Part shown: piece after piece, positions 32,567 through 42,089 of the stretch | Layout: every line of letters begins with the position of its first letter | Position numbering within the stretch: the first letter of the stretch is position 1 | Origin: Alcaligenaceae bacterium | GTDB taxonomy: Bacteria > Pseudomonadota > Gammaproteobacteria > Burkholderiales > Burkholderiaceae_B | Length of the DNA stretch: 51,541 nt | Assembly: GCA_012727555.1 (NCBI GenBank) | Contig: JAAYGT010000071.1 | Location: 1-51,541 of the forward strand | Reading direction: 5' to 3' | Program-made: the position numbers and the translations under genes | The notes under the pieces: generated by a model | Told to the model about the DNA's origin: nothing | Databases searched by the model: none | Seen by the model: the letters and a program-made list of their open reading frames with translations, nothing else

Positions 32567-34726
32567 CTATTCAACGAACAAACCACCCGAACGTTCCACG
32601 GTTCTCAGGGCCATCTGAACGACCGTATCTGTTGTGCCGGGGGTGATCAGGGAAAACTGTTTCCGGGCCCTGGTAATGGCCGTATAAACCAGTTCGCGGG
32701 TCATGATGGGTGAACGTGCCGGTGGCAGCAGCAGGGCGCAGTGATGAAATTCCGAGCCCTGCGACTTGTGCACTGTCATGGCAAAGACCGTCTCCACAGC
32801 GCTCAGGCGGCTGGGCAAAACCCAACGTATCGCGCCCGGTTTGCCCGGGTCCGGAAAGGCCACCCGCAGGGCAAACTTCAATTGGCCTGTGGTTCTGTCC
32901 TGAACAGGCAGGCACAACGTCATGCCGATATCGCCGTTCATCAGACCCAGGGCGTAGTCATTACGGGTCATCAGCACCGGCCTCCCTTCGTACCAGGGGC
33001 CTGTGCGTTCGATCAGACCCTTGCCGTGCAGCAGGGTTTCAATGGTTGCATTCATGCCTTCCACGCCCAGTGGGCCACCCCGAAGGGCACACAGCAACTG
33101 GAACTGGCCATAGCCCTGCAGCACGGATGTCGCCCAGTGTTCGAATGCTTCCTGATTGGCATCCAGGCCGGGTTTCTGCTTTTTCAGAATGTCCAGGTAG
33201 GGTGCATAACCTGGCGTGTCTTCGTTTTTGCTCAGCAGCATGGCCGACAGCACGGGATCATCGTGTGCCCTGATTTTCATGAAGCGCAGGTCAGGGGCTT
33301 TTTCATGCAGCAGGCGATCGATCGATGCAGCATGACCACAGTTGATGGCCTGGGCCAGTTGTCCGATACCGCTGCCGGGGGCAAAACGCCTGCTGGTGCG
33401 CAGCATCACGATATGTTGATCCAGCACGGTGCCTTGCGGGTTCACCAGCCCAGGTGGAATGCTTTCCCCGGTGTGTGTCTGCAACCAGTGCACGGTCTCC
33501 GTTCGGTAGTGCCCCTGAACGGCGCGGCTGCACAGCGCGCCCAGCACCGAACCGGCCTCCACCGAGGCCAGTTGGTCCTTGTCGCCCAGGATCACCAGTC
33601 GGGCGTGCGCAGGGAGTGCGGCCAGCACACACGACATCATTTCCAGATCGATCATTGAGGCTTCGTCGATCACCAGCACATCCAGTTCAAGCGGGTTGCG
33701 AGCCGTATGGCGAAACTGCCGGCTGCCGGGAACGGGCCCGAGCAGACGGTGCAGGGTCGAGACATCGGCAGGGATGGCTGCACGAATGGCTTGTGTGTGG
33801 GTGCCCAGATGGGGAAGCGTGTTGATTGCGAACAGGATGGATTCTTTCAGGCGGGCGGCGGCCTTGCCTGTGGGGGCAGCCAGGCGAATTTCCAGCGCCC
33901 TGCCGTCAGGGGCATTCAGGGCAAGGGCCTGCAGCAGGGCAAGCAGTCTGACCACCGTGGTGGTTTTTCCGGTACCCGGACCGCCTGTGATAATGCTGAA
34001 GGTACTGCGGGCCGCCAGGGCGCAGGCGATTTTTTGCCAGTCGGGTTGAGCTGGCGCCTGTGCTTGTGCGGGCGTTTCGGCCGGATCTGAGGCCGTTTTC
34101 GGGGCAGGTGCAAACAGGGTGTCTAGCAGTGCTCTGAAGTGACCCGGGGCCTGTTCGATGGGGGCGGCCCGTTCTGCCGTGTTCGCCAGACGCAGCGCGA
34201 TGGCGTGTTCCACGGTGCGTTCATGCTGCCAGTAGCGCCGCAGGTACAGACGCTCGCCTTTCAATACCAGCGGCGTGGTACCTTCGCCCTCAGAGACCAG
34301 GGCAGGGCAGCGCAGGTGATTGCGCCAGTCGTTGAGCGTCAGATGGGCCAGCAGGTCGGCAGGGCGCAGTATCGGCAAGACCACGGGGGTATCGTTGTCT
34401 TCCGGGGGCAGCGACAGCACCGCATGGGGTTCGCGCAGCGCGGCGGCAAGATCAAGGCATACATGCCCTCGGCCCAATTGATGGCTGGTCAGGGCGGCCG
34501 CCAGCAGCAGCGCGGGCGAGGCCGCCGGTACTTCCTGGTGCAGGAATCGGGTGAAGGCCAGATCCAGGGCGCGCAGCCAGCCACAATCCACCCAGGTATC
34601 CAGCAATTCCAGCAGGGCGCTGCACGATGCGTGAATGGCCTTGACGGTTTCGGGGGCAGGCATCGTGCATGCGACTGATCTGGTTGATGGTGTGGGTCCG
34701 GTTTCCGGAAAAAGAGGCAAGGTCAT
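32567..34726 (-). CDS. recD: Exodeoxyribonuclease V alpha subunit RecD
   Basis: A 719-residue superfamily 1 helicase. Walker A is ITGGPGTGKTTTV, Walker B appears as LDVLVIDEASMID, and the C-terminal motifs TVHKSQGSEF and YTAITRARKQ are classic RecD motifs V and VI. It is the 5'-3' motor of the RecBCD enzyme, which resects double-strand breaks and loads RecA at Chi. The ATG at 34726 overlaps the recB stop (ATGA), so translation is coupled. It is the last of the three rec genes. Length is somewhat above E. coli RecD (608). Confidence 0.95.
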   Translation of the reverse strand: MTLPLFPETGPTPSTRSVACTMPAPETVKAIHASCSALLELLDTWVDCGWLRALDLAFTRFLHQEVPAASPALLLAAALTSHQLGRGHVCLDLAAALREPHAVLSLPPEDNDTPVVLPILRPADLLAHLTLNDWRNHLRCPALVSEGEGTTPLVLKGERLYLRRYWQHERTVEHAIALRLANTAERAAPIEQAPGHFRALLDTLFAPAPKTASDPAETPAQAQAPAQPDWQKIACALAARSTFSIITGGPGTGKTTTVVRLLALLQALALNAPDGRALEIRLAAPTGKAAARLKESILFAINTLPHLGTHTQAIRAAIPADVSTLHRLLGPVPGSRQFRHTARNPLELDVLVIDEASMIDLEMMSCVLAALPAHARLVILGDKDQLASVEAGSVLGALCSRAVQGHYRTETVHWLQTHTGESIPPGLVNPQGTVLDQHIVMLRTSRRFAPGSGIGQLAQAINCGHAASIDRLLHEKAPDLRFMKIRAHDDPVLSAMLLSKNEDTPGYAPYLDILKKQKPGLDANQEAFEHWATSVLQGYGQFQLLCALRGGPLGVEGMNATIETLLHGKGLIERTGPWYEGRPVLMTRNDYALGLMNGDIGMTLCLPVQDRTTGQLKFALRVAFPDPGKPGAIRWVLPSRLSAVETVFAMTVHKSQGSEFHHCALLLPPARSPIMTRELVYTAITRARKQFSLITPGTTDTVVQMALRTVERSGGLFVE

Positions 34727-37700
34727 GCAATCGACTCCTGTGTGCCACAAAACAATGCTTCAAGGGCATCCATCAGTTGAACCGGTGGGCATTCAGCATG
34801 CACGCCGGCGGCTTCACCTTCAATGCCACGCAAGAACAGATACACAGCGCCACCCATCTGCTGCCCGTACTCGTACTGATCACCGCAGCGCGCCCGCAAA
34901 AGCCGGTGCAGGGCAAAAAGATACAGGCTGTATTGAATGTCGTAACGGTGAGCCACAATGGCCTGTTGCATGGCTTCGGGTGTGTAGTGCCTGGTCTCGG
35001 GCCCCAGCCAGTTCGATTTGTAGTCCATCACGTAGTAGCGTCCCTGGTATTCGAACACCAGGTCCATGAAACCCTTGAGCAGACCATTCAGCCGCGCGGC
35101 ACGCAGGCCAGGGCGCCGGGTGGCATGATCATTCAGGGTGTGACGGCACACGGCGGCATCCAGTTGGCCCATGTCCAGATCAACGGACTCAAGCCAGAAT
35201 TCCATTTCAGGGCGTGCCGAACGCAGATCCGCCAGTCGAACGCTGTGGCCGCCAGGCAAGGGCAGGGGGGTGGTGATGACTTGGTACAGCCAGTCGGTCA
35301 GTGGTGCGATCCATTCCTGCCAATTGCGTACTGCACAGCGCCGGGCAATCTGGTCGCGCAGCAGGTCAGGGGCCTGTGCGATGCGACCAAAGCCTTCGCG
35401 GCCTGCCCATTCCAGCAGTTCATGCAGAAAACTGCCTGCCTGCGCGCCTTTGGCAAAACGGTGCATGGGGCTGGTGGCCGATGTTGGAGTCCCGGCCGTG
35501 GCGGCCGTGGTTTCCGTTTCCTGTTCGGCCTCCAGGTAGTTTTCGGTGAGCGCGGAGTCCTCCAGGCTGGTGACCGACACACCACGCCCGGCATTGACCA
35601 GCGAGGAGTAACTGCCGATCCACCAATGTTCGCGGGCAGCGCGTTTCGGCTGCCGGGCCCCGGTCAGTGCTTCTGCAGGCTCGGACTGCACCCCGGCGAT
35701 GGTGTCGGGCAGTACATCGGCCGACTCCAGCTGCGTGACGGCCTGGCTTTGTGCCAGGGAGTCCAGACATCGGGTGTAGTCGCTGCCTTTGCGCCCTCGG
35801 GTTCCAAGCAGGTAATCGATGGCACTGGCCGTGTTGTCTTTCAGCGGTGCCAGACCCAGCCAGGTACAGTGGCGGGCACGTGTCAGGGCAACGTAAGTTT
35901 TGCGAATATCCTCCCCCATGCGCTCGCGGTCTGCGCGGTGAGTGGAGACGTCATCCGGTGTCAGTGTGAACTGCAGGTCACCCAGCGCATCGTGCCAGAA
36001 CTGGGGGATGTGTTCCATTTCAACCGGCCGGTATGCACATGCAAACGGAATGAATACCGCTGGATATTCCAGCCCCTTCGATTTATGCACGGTTACCACC
36101 CTAACGCGGTCCGCATCGCTTTCCAGGCGCATGCGGCGGTTGCCCGCATCACCCGTTGTCGAGGCCATCTGTTCAGCCATGAAGCGGGTCAGGGCATGTT
36201 CGCCCTCGATGGTGAAACTGGCTTCCTGCAACAGTTCCGCCAGGTGCAGAATGTCGGTCAGGCGCCTTTCCCCCCCCTGGGTGGATGCGGCATTCCTGGC
36301 CAGCAAGCGGGCAGCCACGTTGAATTCAAGCAATAACCGGCGGATCATGGGCAATACGCCCTGACGTTGCCAGATCAGGTGATAGTTCCGGAACTGCTCA
36401 AGCCGTTCTTCCCACACGTCTTCCCGGGTGTTCAGTGCGTCGAGCTGCGCCAGCGACAATCCCAGGGTGGGCGTTGCCATGGCCTTACGCAGGGCGGGTT
36501 CATCGTTGGGTTGGGCACAGGCACACAACCAGTAGTACAAATCGGTTGCCGCTTCGCTGCTGAACACCGATTCGTTGTCAGACAAATACACCGAACGCAC
36601 GCCACGTGCGGCCAGTGCATCACGGACCAGAGTGGCTTCATGGCCTGTGTTGACCAGAATGGCAATGTCTGCCGGACCCAGTGGTTTGAACGCACCCGCG
36701 TCGTTGCGAAATCCGGCCTGTTGTGTGTGTGCCCGTGCCAGCCAATACGCCACCCGGCTTGCGCAGGCCTGGGCCATGTGTTCCCGATAGGCCTGCTTGC
36801 TGCATGCAGCCTGGTCTTCGGATTGGCCTTTGGCGGGTGCCGGTGCGAACACGGAAAGTGTGAGTGCCGGTGGTGCTGCTCCATCAATCAGCAAGGTGTC
36901 TGTGCGGCCCCGTGCGTGTGCAGGCTGGAAGGGGATCGGGTTGTCTTCCGGGGTTTTGAACAGGAAGGCTCCTGCACTGTCCGGATTGTTTTCGGTCAGC
37001 TCGAAGCATGCATTGACAGCCTCGACCATGGCCGTGGTCGAGCGAAAGTTGGTCGCCAGCGTATGGATGCGGTCGTCAACGGCACGCCGCGCTTTCAGGT
37101 AGGTGAACAGATCGGCGCCGCGAAATGCATAGATAGCCTGTTTCGGATCACCGATCAGGATCAGGCCGCAATCGGCGCGGTTCTGTGCTATGTCATAGAC
37201 ACGGTCGAAAATACGGTATTGCACCGGGTCGGTGTCCTGGAATTCATCGATCAGTGCCACCGGAAACTGGCTGCGGATCACCTGGGCCAGGCGTTCCCCG
37301 TTCGGGCCCCGAAGCGCGGTGTCCAGACCCGTGAGCAGGTCGTCGAACCCCATGATGGCCTGGCGTTTCAGGGCCGTTGTAAAGTTTTTGGCCACTTCTT
37401 TAGCCGCGTGACACAGAAGCCCCGAGACAGGATCAGGCAGGTTGGCCAGGGCCTGGGGCAGGGTACGCATGTGTTCAAACGCAGCATGGGTGGGCGCTGG
37501 TCCGGTTTTCCAGGCCTCGGCAAGGCCTTCGGGGGTCAGTCTGTGGAAGGCTGTATCGCTCAGTTTCGGAACCGGGGCATCACCGTGGGCCCAGTCGTGC
37601 AGGGCGTTGCACCAGCTATCAACGTAGCGGGCCTGCAGGGCCCGACCATTGACGGCCTTGTTGGCAATGCCTTGATCCAGAATGTCGCGTACTTCCTGGC

Positions 37701-38469
37701 CCCAGGTGCGCCAGGGTGCTTTCAGGGATTCGATGATCCGGGCCCGTTCTTCCTGGTTTTGCTTCAGCACAATGGCCGGATCAGCCGTGTCAGGCAATTT
37801 TGCAGCCTGTTCAAGCAGTCGTTTGATGGCGTCCAGCAGTGCTGTCGGATCGGGCCAGCGTTCGGTAACAGAGCGCAGCAGCTCCGGTTCAAGCGGGTAG
37901 TAATAGGTGCGCCAGTAATCACGGGCCGCTTCAGCCAGCTGTTCGCTATTGTCGGTTTCCAGGCGCTGGCTGAAGGGGCTCTGGCTGTCAAAGGCGTGTT
38001 CACGCAGCATGCGGTTGCACCAGCCGTGAATGGTGGAAACCGCCGCTTCGTCCATCCATTCGGCGGCCAGTTCCAGACGCCGGGCGCACTGGGGCCAGTC
38101 GTGTTCGGGGTAGTCGGCCCGCAGGGCAGCCAATGCCGGATCCACGTCAAATACTGCAGGCGTTGTGTCGTTCTGACCGTTTTCATGGTCAGGTTTCTGC
38201 CGAAACCAGCGCGCTGCCTGCGTCAAACGGGCACGAATACGATCGCGCAGTTCTTTGGTGGCGGCTTCCGTGAAAGTGACGACCAGAATCTGTGGCGGCG
38301 TGAGCGGGCCGGCCGGGTGGGCGGCATCGCGTGTTCCATGCCCCAGCACCAGACGCAGGTACACCATGGCAATCGTGAATGTTTTGCCGGTGCCGGCACT
38401 GGCTTCAACCAGCTGGCTGCCCGACAGCGGCAAGGTGCGCGGATCAAGCAGACGGGGTAAATGGGTCAT
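34723..38469 (-). CDS. recB: Exodeoxyribonuclease V beta subunit RecB
   Basis: A 1248-residue helicase-nuclease. The N-terminal Walker A is VEASAGTGKTFTI (about 21-33); helicase motifs include LIDEFQDTDPVQ, GDPKQAIYAFRGAD and VTVHKSKGLEYP. The C-terminal nuclease domain has LLKGFMDLVFEYQGRYYVMD followed by YKSNWLG, containing the metal-binding Asp and the DYK active site. It is the 3'-5' motor and the only nuclease of RecBCD. Its ATG overlaps the recC stop by ATGA. Length matches the family (E. coli 1180). Confidence 0.96.
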   Translation of the reverse strand: MTHLPRLLDPRTLPLSGSQLVEASAGTGKTFTIAMVYLRLVLGHGTRDAAHPAGPLTPPQILVVTFTEAATKELRDRIRARLTQAARWFRQKPDHENGQNDTTPAVFDVDPALAALRADYPEHDWPQCARRLELAAEWMDEAAVSTIHGWCNRMLREHAFDSQSPFSQRLETDNSEQLAEAARDYWRTYYYPLEPELLRSVTERWPDPTALLDAIKRLLEQAAKLPDTADPAIVLKQNQEERARIIESLKAPWRTWGQEVRDILDQGIANKAVNGRALQARYVDSWCNALHDWAHGDAPVPKLSDTAFHRLTPEGLAEAWKTGPAPTHAAFEHMRTLPQALANLPDPVSGLLCHAAKEVAKNFTTALKRQAIMGFDDLLTGLDTALRGPNGERLAQVIRSQFPVALIDEFQDTDPVQYRIFDRVYDIAQNRADCGLILIGDPKQAIYAFRGADLFTYLKARRAVDDRIHTLATNFRSTTAMVEAVNACFELTENNPDSAGAFLFKTPEDNPIPFQPAHARGRTDTLLIDGAAPPALTLSVFAPAPAKGQSEDQAACSKQAYREHMAQACASRVAYWLARAHTQQAGFRNDAGAFKPLGPADIAILVNTGHEATLVRDALAARGVRSVYLSDNESVFSSEAATDLYYWLCACAQPNDEPALRKAMATPTLGLSLAQLDALNTREDVWEERLEQFRNYHLIWQRQGVLPMIRRLLLEFNVAARLLARNAASTQGGERRLTDILHLAELLQEASFTIEGEHALTRFMAEQMASTTGDAGNRRMRLESDADRVRVVTVHKSKGLEYPAVFIPFACAYRPVEMEHIPQFWHDALGDLQFTLTPDDVSTHRADRERMGEDIRKTYVALTRARHCTWLGLAPLKDNTASAIDYLLGTRGRKGSDYTRCLDSLAQSQAVTQLESADVLPDTIAGVQSEPAEALTGARQPKRAAREHWWIGSYSSLVNAGRGVSVTSLEDSALTENYLEAEQETETTAATAGTPTSATSPMHRFAKGAQAGSFLHELLEWAGREGFGRIAQAPDLLRDQIARRCAVRNWQEWIAPLTDWLYQVITTPLPLPGGHSVRLADLRSARPEMEFWLESVDLDMGQLDAAVCRHTLNDHATRRPGLRAARLNGLLKGFMDLVFEYQGRYYVMDYKSNWLGPETRHYTPEAMQQAIVAHRYDIQYSLYLFALHRLLRARCGDQYEYGQQMGGAVYLFLRGIEGEAAGVHAECPPVQLMDALEALFCGTQESIA

Positions 38470-41400
38470 TGTGAATTCCCTTTGGTTGCTGCACCAACAC
38501 AGTCGAACACAGGCGCCAGAAGTGCATCGCACAATTGTGCAAAGCGGCCCGACCGTGTCAGGTCGTCCAGTGTCGGGTACTGACGCCTGAGGGCCGGTTT
38601 CAGCTGAACCTGGCCTTGACTGTTCATGGTGCCTTCGTACGCGGATCGGGCGGCGGCGAGCGCGGCGTTGGTCGGGGGCAGTGCATCGGGATCATTGTTT
38701 GTTTTGCGCAAGACCCTGAGCCATTCAAAACCCGTCAGGGTATCCAGCGGCAGAGGTTCCTGCAAACCCTGCATCAGAGTCTGGACGAGTGTACGGAAGT
38801 ACTCGTGTGCCTGTCCGGGCTCCAGCGGTTGCAGTTCGACCCTGCCTTCATCCTTGCCGACAAGAATGGATTTCATGGGTTCGAATGTCAGGTGACAGGC
38901 AAGGTGTTGAACCCAGGCGTGCAACAGGCGGTCGCGGCGATACTGGCCGTTCTTGATCAGGGTGCGGGGATTCAATTCAATACGTACGAACTCCCCGCTG
39001 TCTGTGTCTTGAAAAAGATCCCGCAGGCGGCCTGTGACGTGCAGGGCATGGCCATCGAGGGTCACTGCATGGTCAAAGCGCACCGGTTCAAGCGGCACCC
39101 GTCCCAGGCAAGCTTTCTCGTAATTGCCGAACATCTGATCAAGGGGCGCGCGCAGTGCATCCTGGGCCAGCAGAGCGCCGCCCCCCAGGGGCAGATCGCC
39201 GCGCCGGGCAAAGCGCTCCAGTACACGGGTTTCAGCACCTTGCTGTGACTGGCCGTTTCTGAAGGCATCGAGTCGTGCCTGGATCAGTTCATCTTGAAGC
39301 GACCATTTTTTCAGGGGAGCCAGCGCGAATGGTTCATGGTCATGGCCTCCAGAATCGATGTCGGCATAGTGGATCTTGAGACGTTCGGCAAAGAAAAAAC
39401 TCACAGGGTCTTTCAGGAAACGGGCGAGCAGACTAAGGTCGATGGCACCCTCGGGCAGGTAGAAAGGCAGTTCTGTGGTGGCCTGTGCCTGTGTCGCTGC
39501 CGTGTCGTTGCCCCGCTCCCATTCTTTTGCATAGGTGAACAGGTCTGTGCTGGCTGAACTGAAATAGTCCGGATTGAACGGCTGCAAGCGATGTTCAAGC
39601 GTCAGCGCTGCCGACACCGAGGCGGCCTCACTGCCTGGTGCGAGCGTCCAGCAGGCGTCCAGGTGATCTTTCAACTGGTTCACCAGCACCGAAGCGGGTT
39701 GTTCGGCATTGTCAGTGATGCTGCGACCCACCCAACTGATGTAAAGGCGCTCGCGGGCTGACAGCAGGGCTTCCAGAAACAGATAACGGTCGTCTTCGCG
39801 GCGGGATCGATCACCCGGTCGCAGCTCACGCGCCATCAGGTCGAAGTCAACCGGCGGCCGGCTGCGGGGGAAGTCACCATCGTTCATGCCCAGCAGGCAG
39901 ATCATGCGAAATGGTATGGCCCGCATCGGCATCAGGGTGGCAAATGTGAGTCGGCCTGCCTGAAAGCGTTGTGCCAGGGTGGTTTGATCGACCTGGGACA
40001 GCCAGTGATCCCGCACCACCGACAGTGGCAAGGCTTCAGTCAGGCTGGCCTTGTCGCAGGCTTCGCGCCAGGCCAGCAGTGACTCCTGCAGCCGGGTGAG
40101 CAGCAGGTTGTCCTGCAGGGTCGTGGGCGCCATGAAATCCGTGAGCAGGGTGCGCAGGCGTTCTTCCCAGTCGGCCGGTGTGGCGTCGTGTGTCAGTGCG
40201 TGCGCAGTATGCAGCAACTGGTCGATCAGCCGTGCCAGGCAGCCGGCCAGAGCCGCTTCCAGGCCCGAAACCTCGCCCAGGGGTTCGATCGCATTCCAGT
40301 GCGTGTCGGTACGGCCCGTTGGGTCATCGCCTGTGGCGTAGCCCAGCAACATGCGTTTCAGTCCGTGCACCCAGGTGTTTTGTTCATTGTCAAGTGGTAC
40401 GAAGCGGCGTCGATGCTCTGTATCGAGCCCCCAGCGTATATTGGCCTGTTCGATCCAGTGGCGCAGCGTGGTAAGGTCATCTTCTGCAATTCCGAAGCGG
40501 GCCCGTACGGCGGCCACATCGAGCAGGTCAAGCACTTCGGTCACGCCCAGGCGCGCATCGGGGCTGTTCAACAGCATATCAAGCGCGAATACCATGGGTG
40601 CTTGATGGCGTTGCTGCTGGTCTGCAATGGAAAACGGAATGTGGCGAGCATCGCTACCATCAATCAGCCCGAAGACTGCCTGAATATGGGGTGCATACTG
40701 GTTGACATCCGGCACCATGACAAGGATGTCGCGCGGGTTCAGCGTTGGATCGGCGTTCAGGGCATCAAGTAACTGGTCGTGAAGGATTTCGACTTCGCGC
40801 TGCAGGCTGTGGGCCGAATGCAACCGGATCGAATGGTCGGAGCGGGGATCGACCGCAGGCCAGGGAGAGGCCACCAGATCGGAGACCGACCGCAGTTGCC
40901 GGATGTCGTCCTGAAGTTGCTGCAGCAGTGTGGCGTTTCCTGTGCTTTCGAACAGGTCAATGCGTTGTCCCAGGGCTTCAAATCGCCGGCGATAGTTTTC
41001 CGGATCATCCAGTTCATCGAGCAGGGCAATGTAGTCGCGCCCCTGGCGCCCCCACGCAGCCAGCAGCGGATGAGCATGCAGATGCAGGGTGTCTTCCGTC
41101 AGTTCCTGCGGCGTGCCGGGTTTGCGTGCGTGGCGTTTCGACATTTTGCGCGCATGTTCGCGGGCCGTAAGAATATCGGCCCAGTAATGTTCACACGGGT
41201 TCTGTACGCACAGCAGCACCTGGGAAAAACGGGCGAGGGTCAGCAACACTTCCAGCGACTGCCTGGGCAGGGATGACAAGCCAAACACACTGACGCGTTC
41301 AGGCAGCCCGTCAGGGCGCTGTTCCAGGGTGGCCGCTTCCTGCAAAAAACGCTGATGCACCGCCGCACGGCTGGTGTCGCGTTCAGGTCCGACATCGTCG

Positions 41401-41993
41401 AGCAGCGTTTGCCATAGCAGCGCTTGCCAGCGGTTGGCGTCATCGAGCACCGTTGTGCCGCCATCGGCACGGGGCAATTCGGCCTTGCCATGCGACCAGG
41501 CGTCAAGCCAGTCGGCCCGATAAACCTGGTACTGGTCGAAGAGGTCGGCAATTTTTTCAGCCAGCTGGTAACGTTTGCGCAGGTCAGTGTCGTTGTCCAG
41601 GAAGCGGTGCAGCGGCTCGTAGCCCGGCTGATGCACCAGCGCCGGCAGCAGGCGCATCAGGCGCCAGATCAGCAGTGGTTTGTCGAAGGGGGAGTGTTCA
41701 GGTACGGCCTGGGGGCCCAACACGGCACGGTAGGCTTGCCAGGTGAACCGCGAGGGCAACTGCATGTCGAGTGCAGCGGCAATGCCGAGCCCACCTGTGT
41801 TGTCTGGTGCCGGGTTCATGGCCAGCGACATTTTCAGCCACTGTGCAATGCCATTGCTTTGTACCAGAATGATTTCATCGCTGAGCGGGGGTAAAGGGTG
41901 AACCTGTAGCCACTGCACCAGCAGGCTGCGTAACAGCTCGGTACGGTTGCCGTGTACAACCATGAATCCGGGGGGTAAGGCTGAAACCGGCAC
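38466..41993 (-). CDS. recC: Exodeoxyribonuclease V gamma subunit RecC
   Basis: A 1175-residue RecC. The N-terminus (VHGNRTELLRSLLVQWL, LVQSNGIAQWLKMSLA) is diagnostic, and GMNDGDFPRSRPPVDFDLMA occurs in the middle, as in other RecC proteins. RecC holds the complex together and recognises Chi. The start is GTG 41993 with AGGAG upstream; an ATG ten codons later is an alternative. It opens the recC-recB-recD operon. Confidence 0.95.
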   Translation of the reverse strand: MPVSALPPGFMVVHGNRTELLRSLLVQWLQVHPLPPLSDEIILVQSNGIAQWLKMSLAMNPAPDNTGGLGIAAALDMQLPSRFTWQAYRAVLGPQAVPEHSPFDKPLLIWRLMRLLPALVHQPGYEPLHRFLDNDTDLRKRYQLAEKIADLFDQYQVYRADWLDAWSHGKAELPRADGGTTVLDDANRWQALLWQTLLDDVGPERDTSRAAVHQRFLQEAATLEQRPDGLPERVSVFGLSSLPRQSLEVLLTLARFSQVLLCVQNPCEHYWADILTAREHARKMSKRHARKPGTPQELTEDTLHLHAHPLLAAWGRQGRDYIALLDELDDPENYRRRFEALGQRIDLFESTGNATLLQQLQDDIRQLRSVSDLVASPWPAVDPRSDHSIRLHSAHSLQREVEILHDQLLDALNADPTLNPRDILVMVPDVNQYAPHIQAVFGLIDGSDARHIPFSIADQQQRHQAPMVFALDMLLNSPDARLGVTEVLDLLDVAAVRARFGIAEDDLTTLRHWIEQANIRWGLDTEHRRRFVPLDNEQNTWVHGLKRMLLGYATGDDPTGRTDTHWNAIEPLGEVSGLEAALAGCLARLIDQLLHTAHALTHDATPADWEERLRTLLTDFMAPTTLQDNLLLTRLQESLLAWREACDKASLTEALPLSVVRDHWLSQVDQTTLAQRFQAGRLTFATLMPMRAIPFRMICLLGMNDGDFPRSRPPVDFDLMARELRPGDRSRREDDRYLFLEALLSARERLYISWVGRSITDNAEQPASVLVNQLKDHLDACWTLAPGSEAASVSAALTLEHRLQPFNPDYFSSASTDLFTYAKEWERGNDTAATQAQATTELPFYLPEGAIDLSLLARFLKDPVSFFFAERLKIHYADIDSGGHDHEPFALAPLKKWSLQDELIQARLDAFRNGQSQQGAETRVLERFARRGDLPLGGGALLAQDALRAPLDQMFGNYEKACLGRVPLEPVRFDHAVTLDGHALHVTGRLRDLFQDTDSGEFVRIELNPRTLIKNGQYRRDRLLHAWVQHLACHLTFEPMKSILVGKDEGRVELQPLEPGQAHEYFRTLVQTLMQGLQEPLPLDTLTGFEWLRVLRKTNNDPDALPPTNAALAAARSAYEGTMNSQGQVQLKPALRRQYPTLDDLTRSGRFAQLCDALLAPVFDCVGAATKGNSQ

Positions 41994-42089
41994 TGGGGGC
42001 TCCTGGGGTGGGCAGAAAAGGCCCGATCATACGCGCCCGTGTCTGTTTTGTCACTTATTGAAACAAGTTGATGTCAGGGGGCCTGGTGT

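Noticed and set aside
32285-32713. Open frame of 142 residues with a good ribosome site in the symporter-recD gap
   Set aside because: Composition is Ser/Arg/Pro/Gly-rich, no domain is visible, and its second half is antisense to recD codons. Kept only as part of the description of the gap.
34669-38460. Very long plus-strand open frames (555 and 697 codons) opposite recB
   Set aside because: They mirror recB codons; such antisense frames are common in this codon usage. recB is complete with all motifs.
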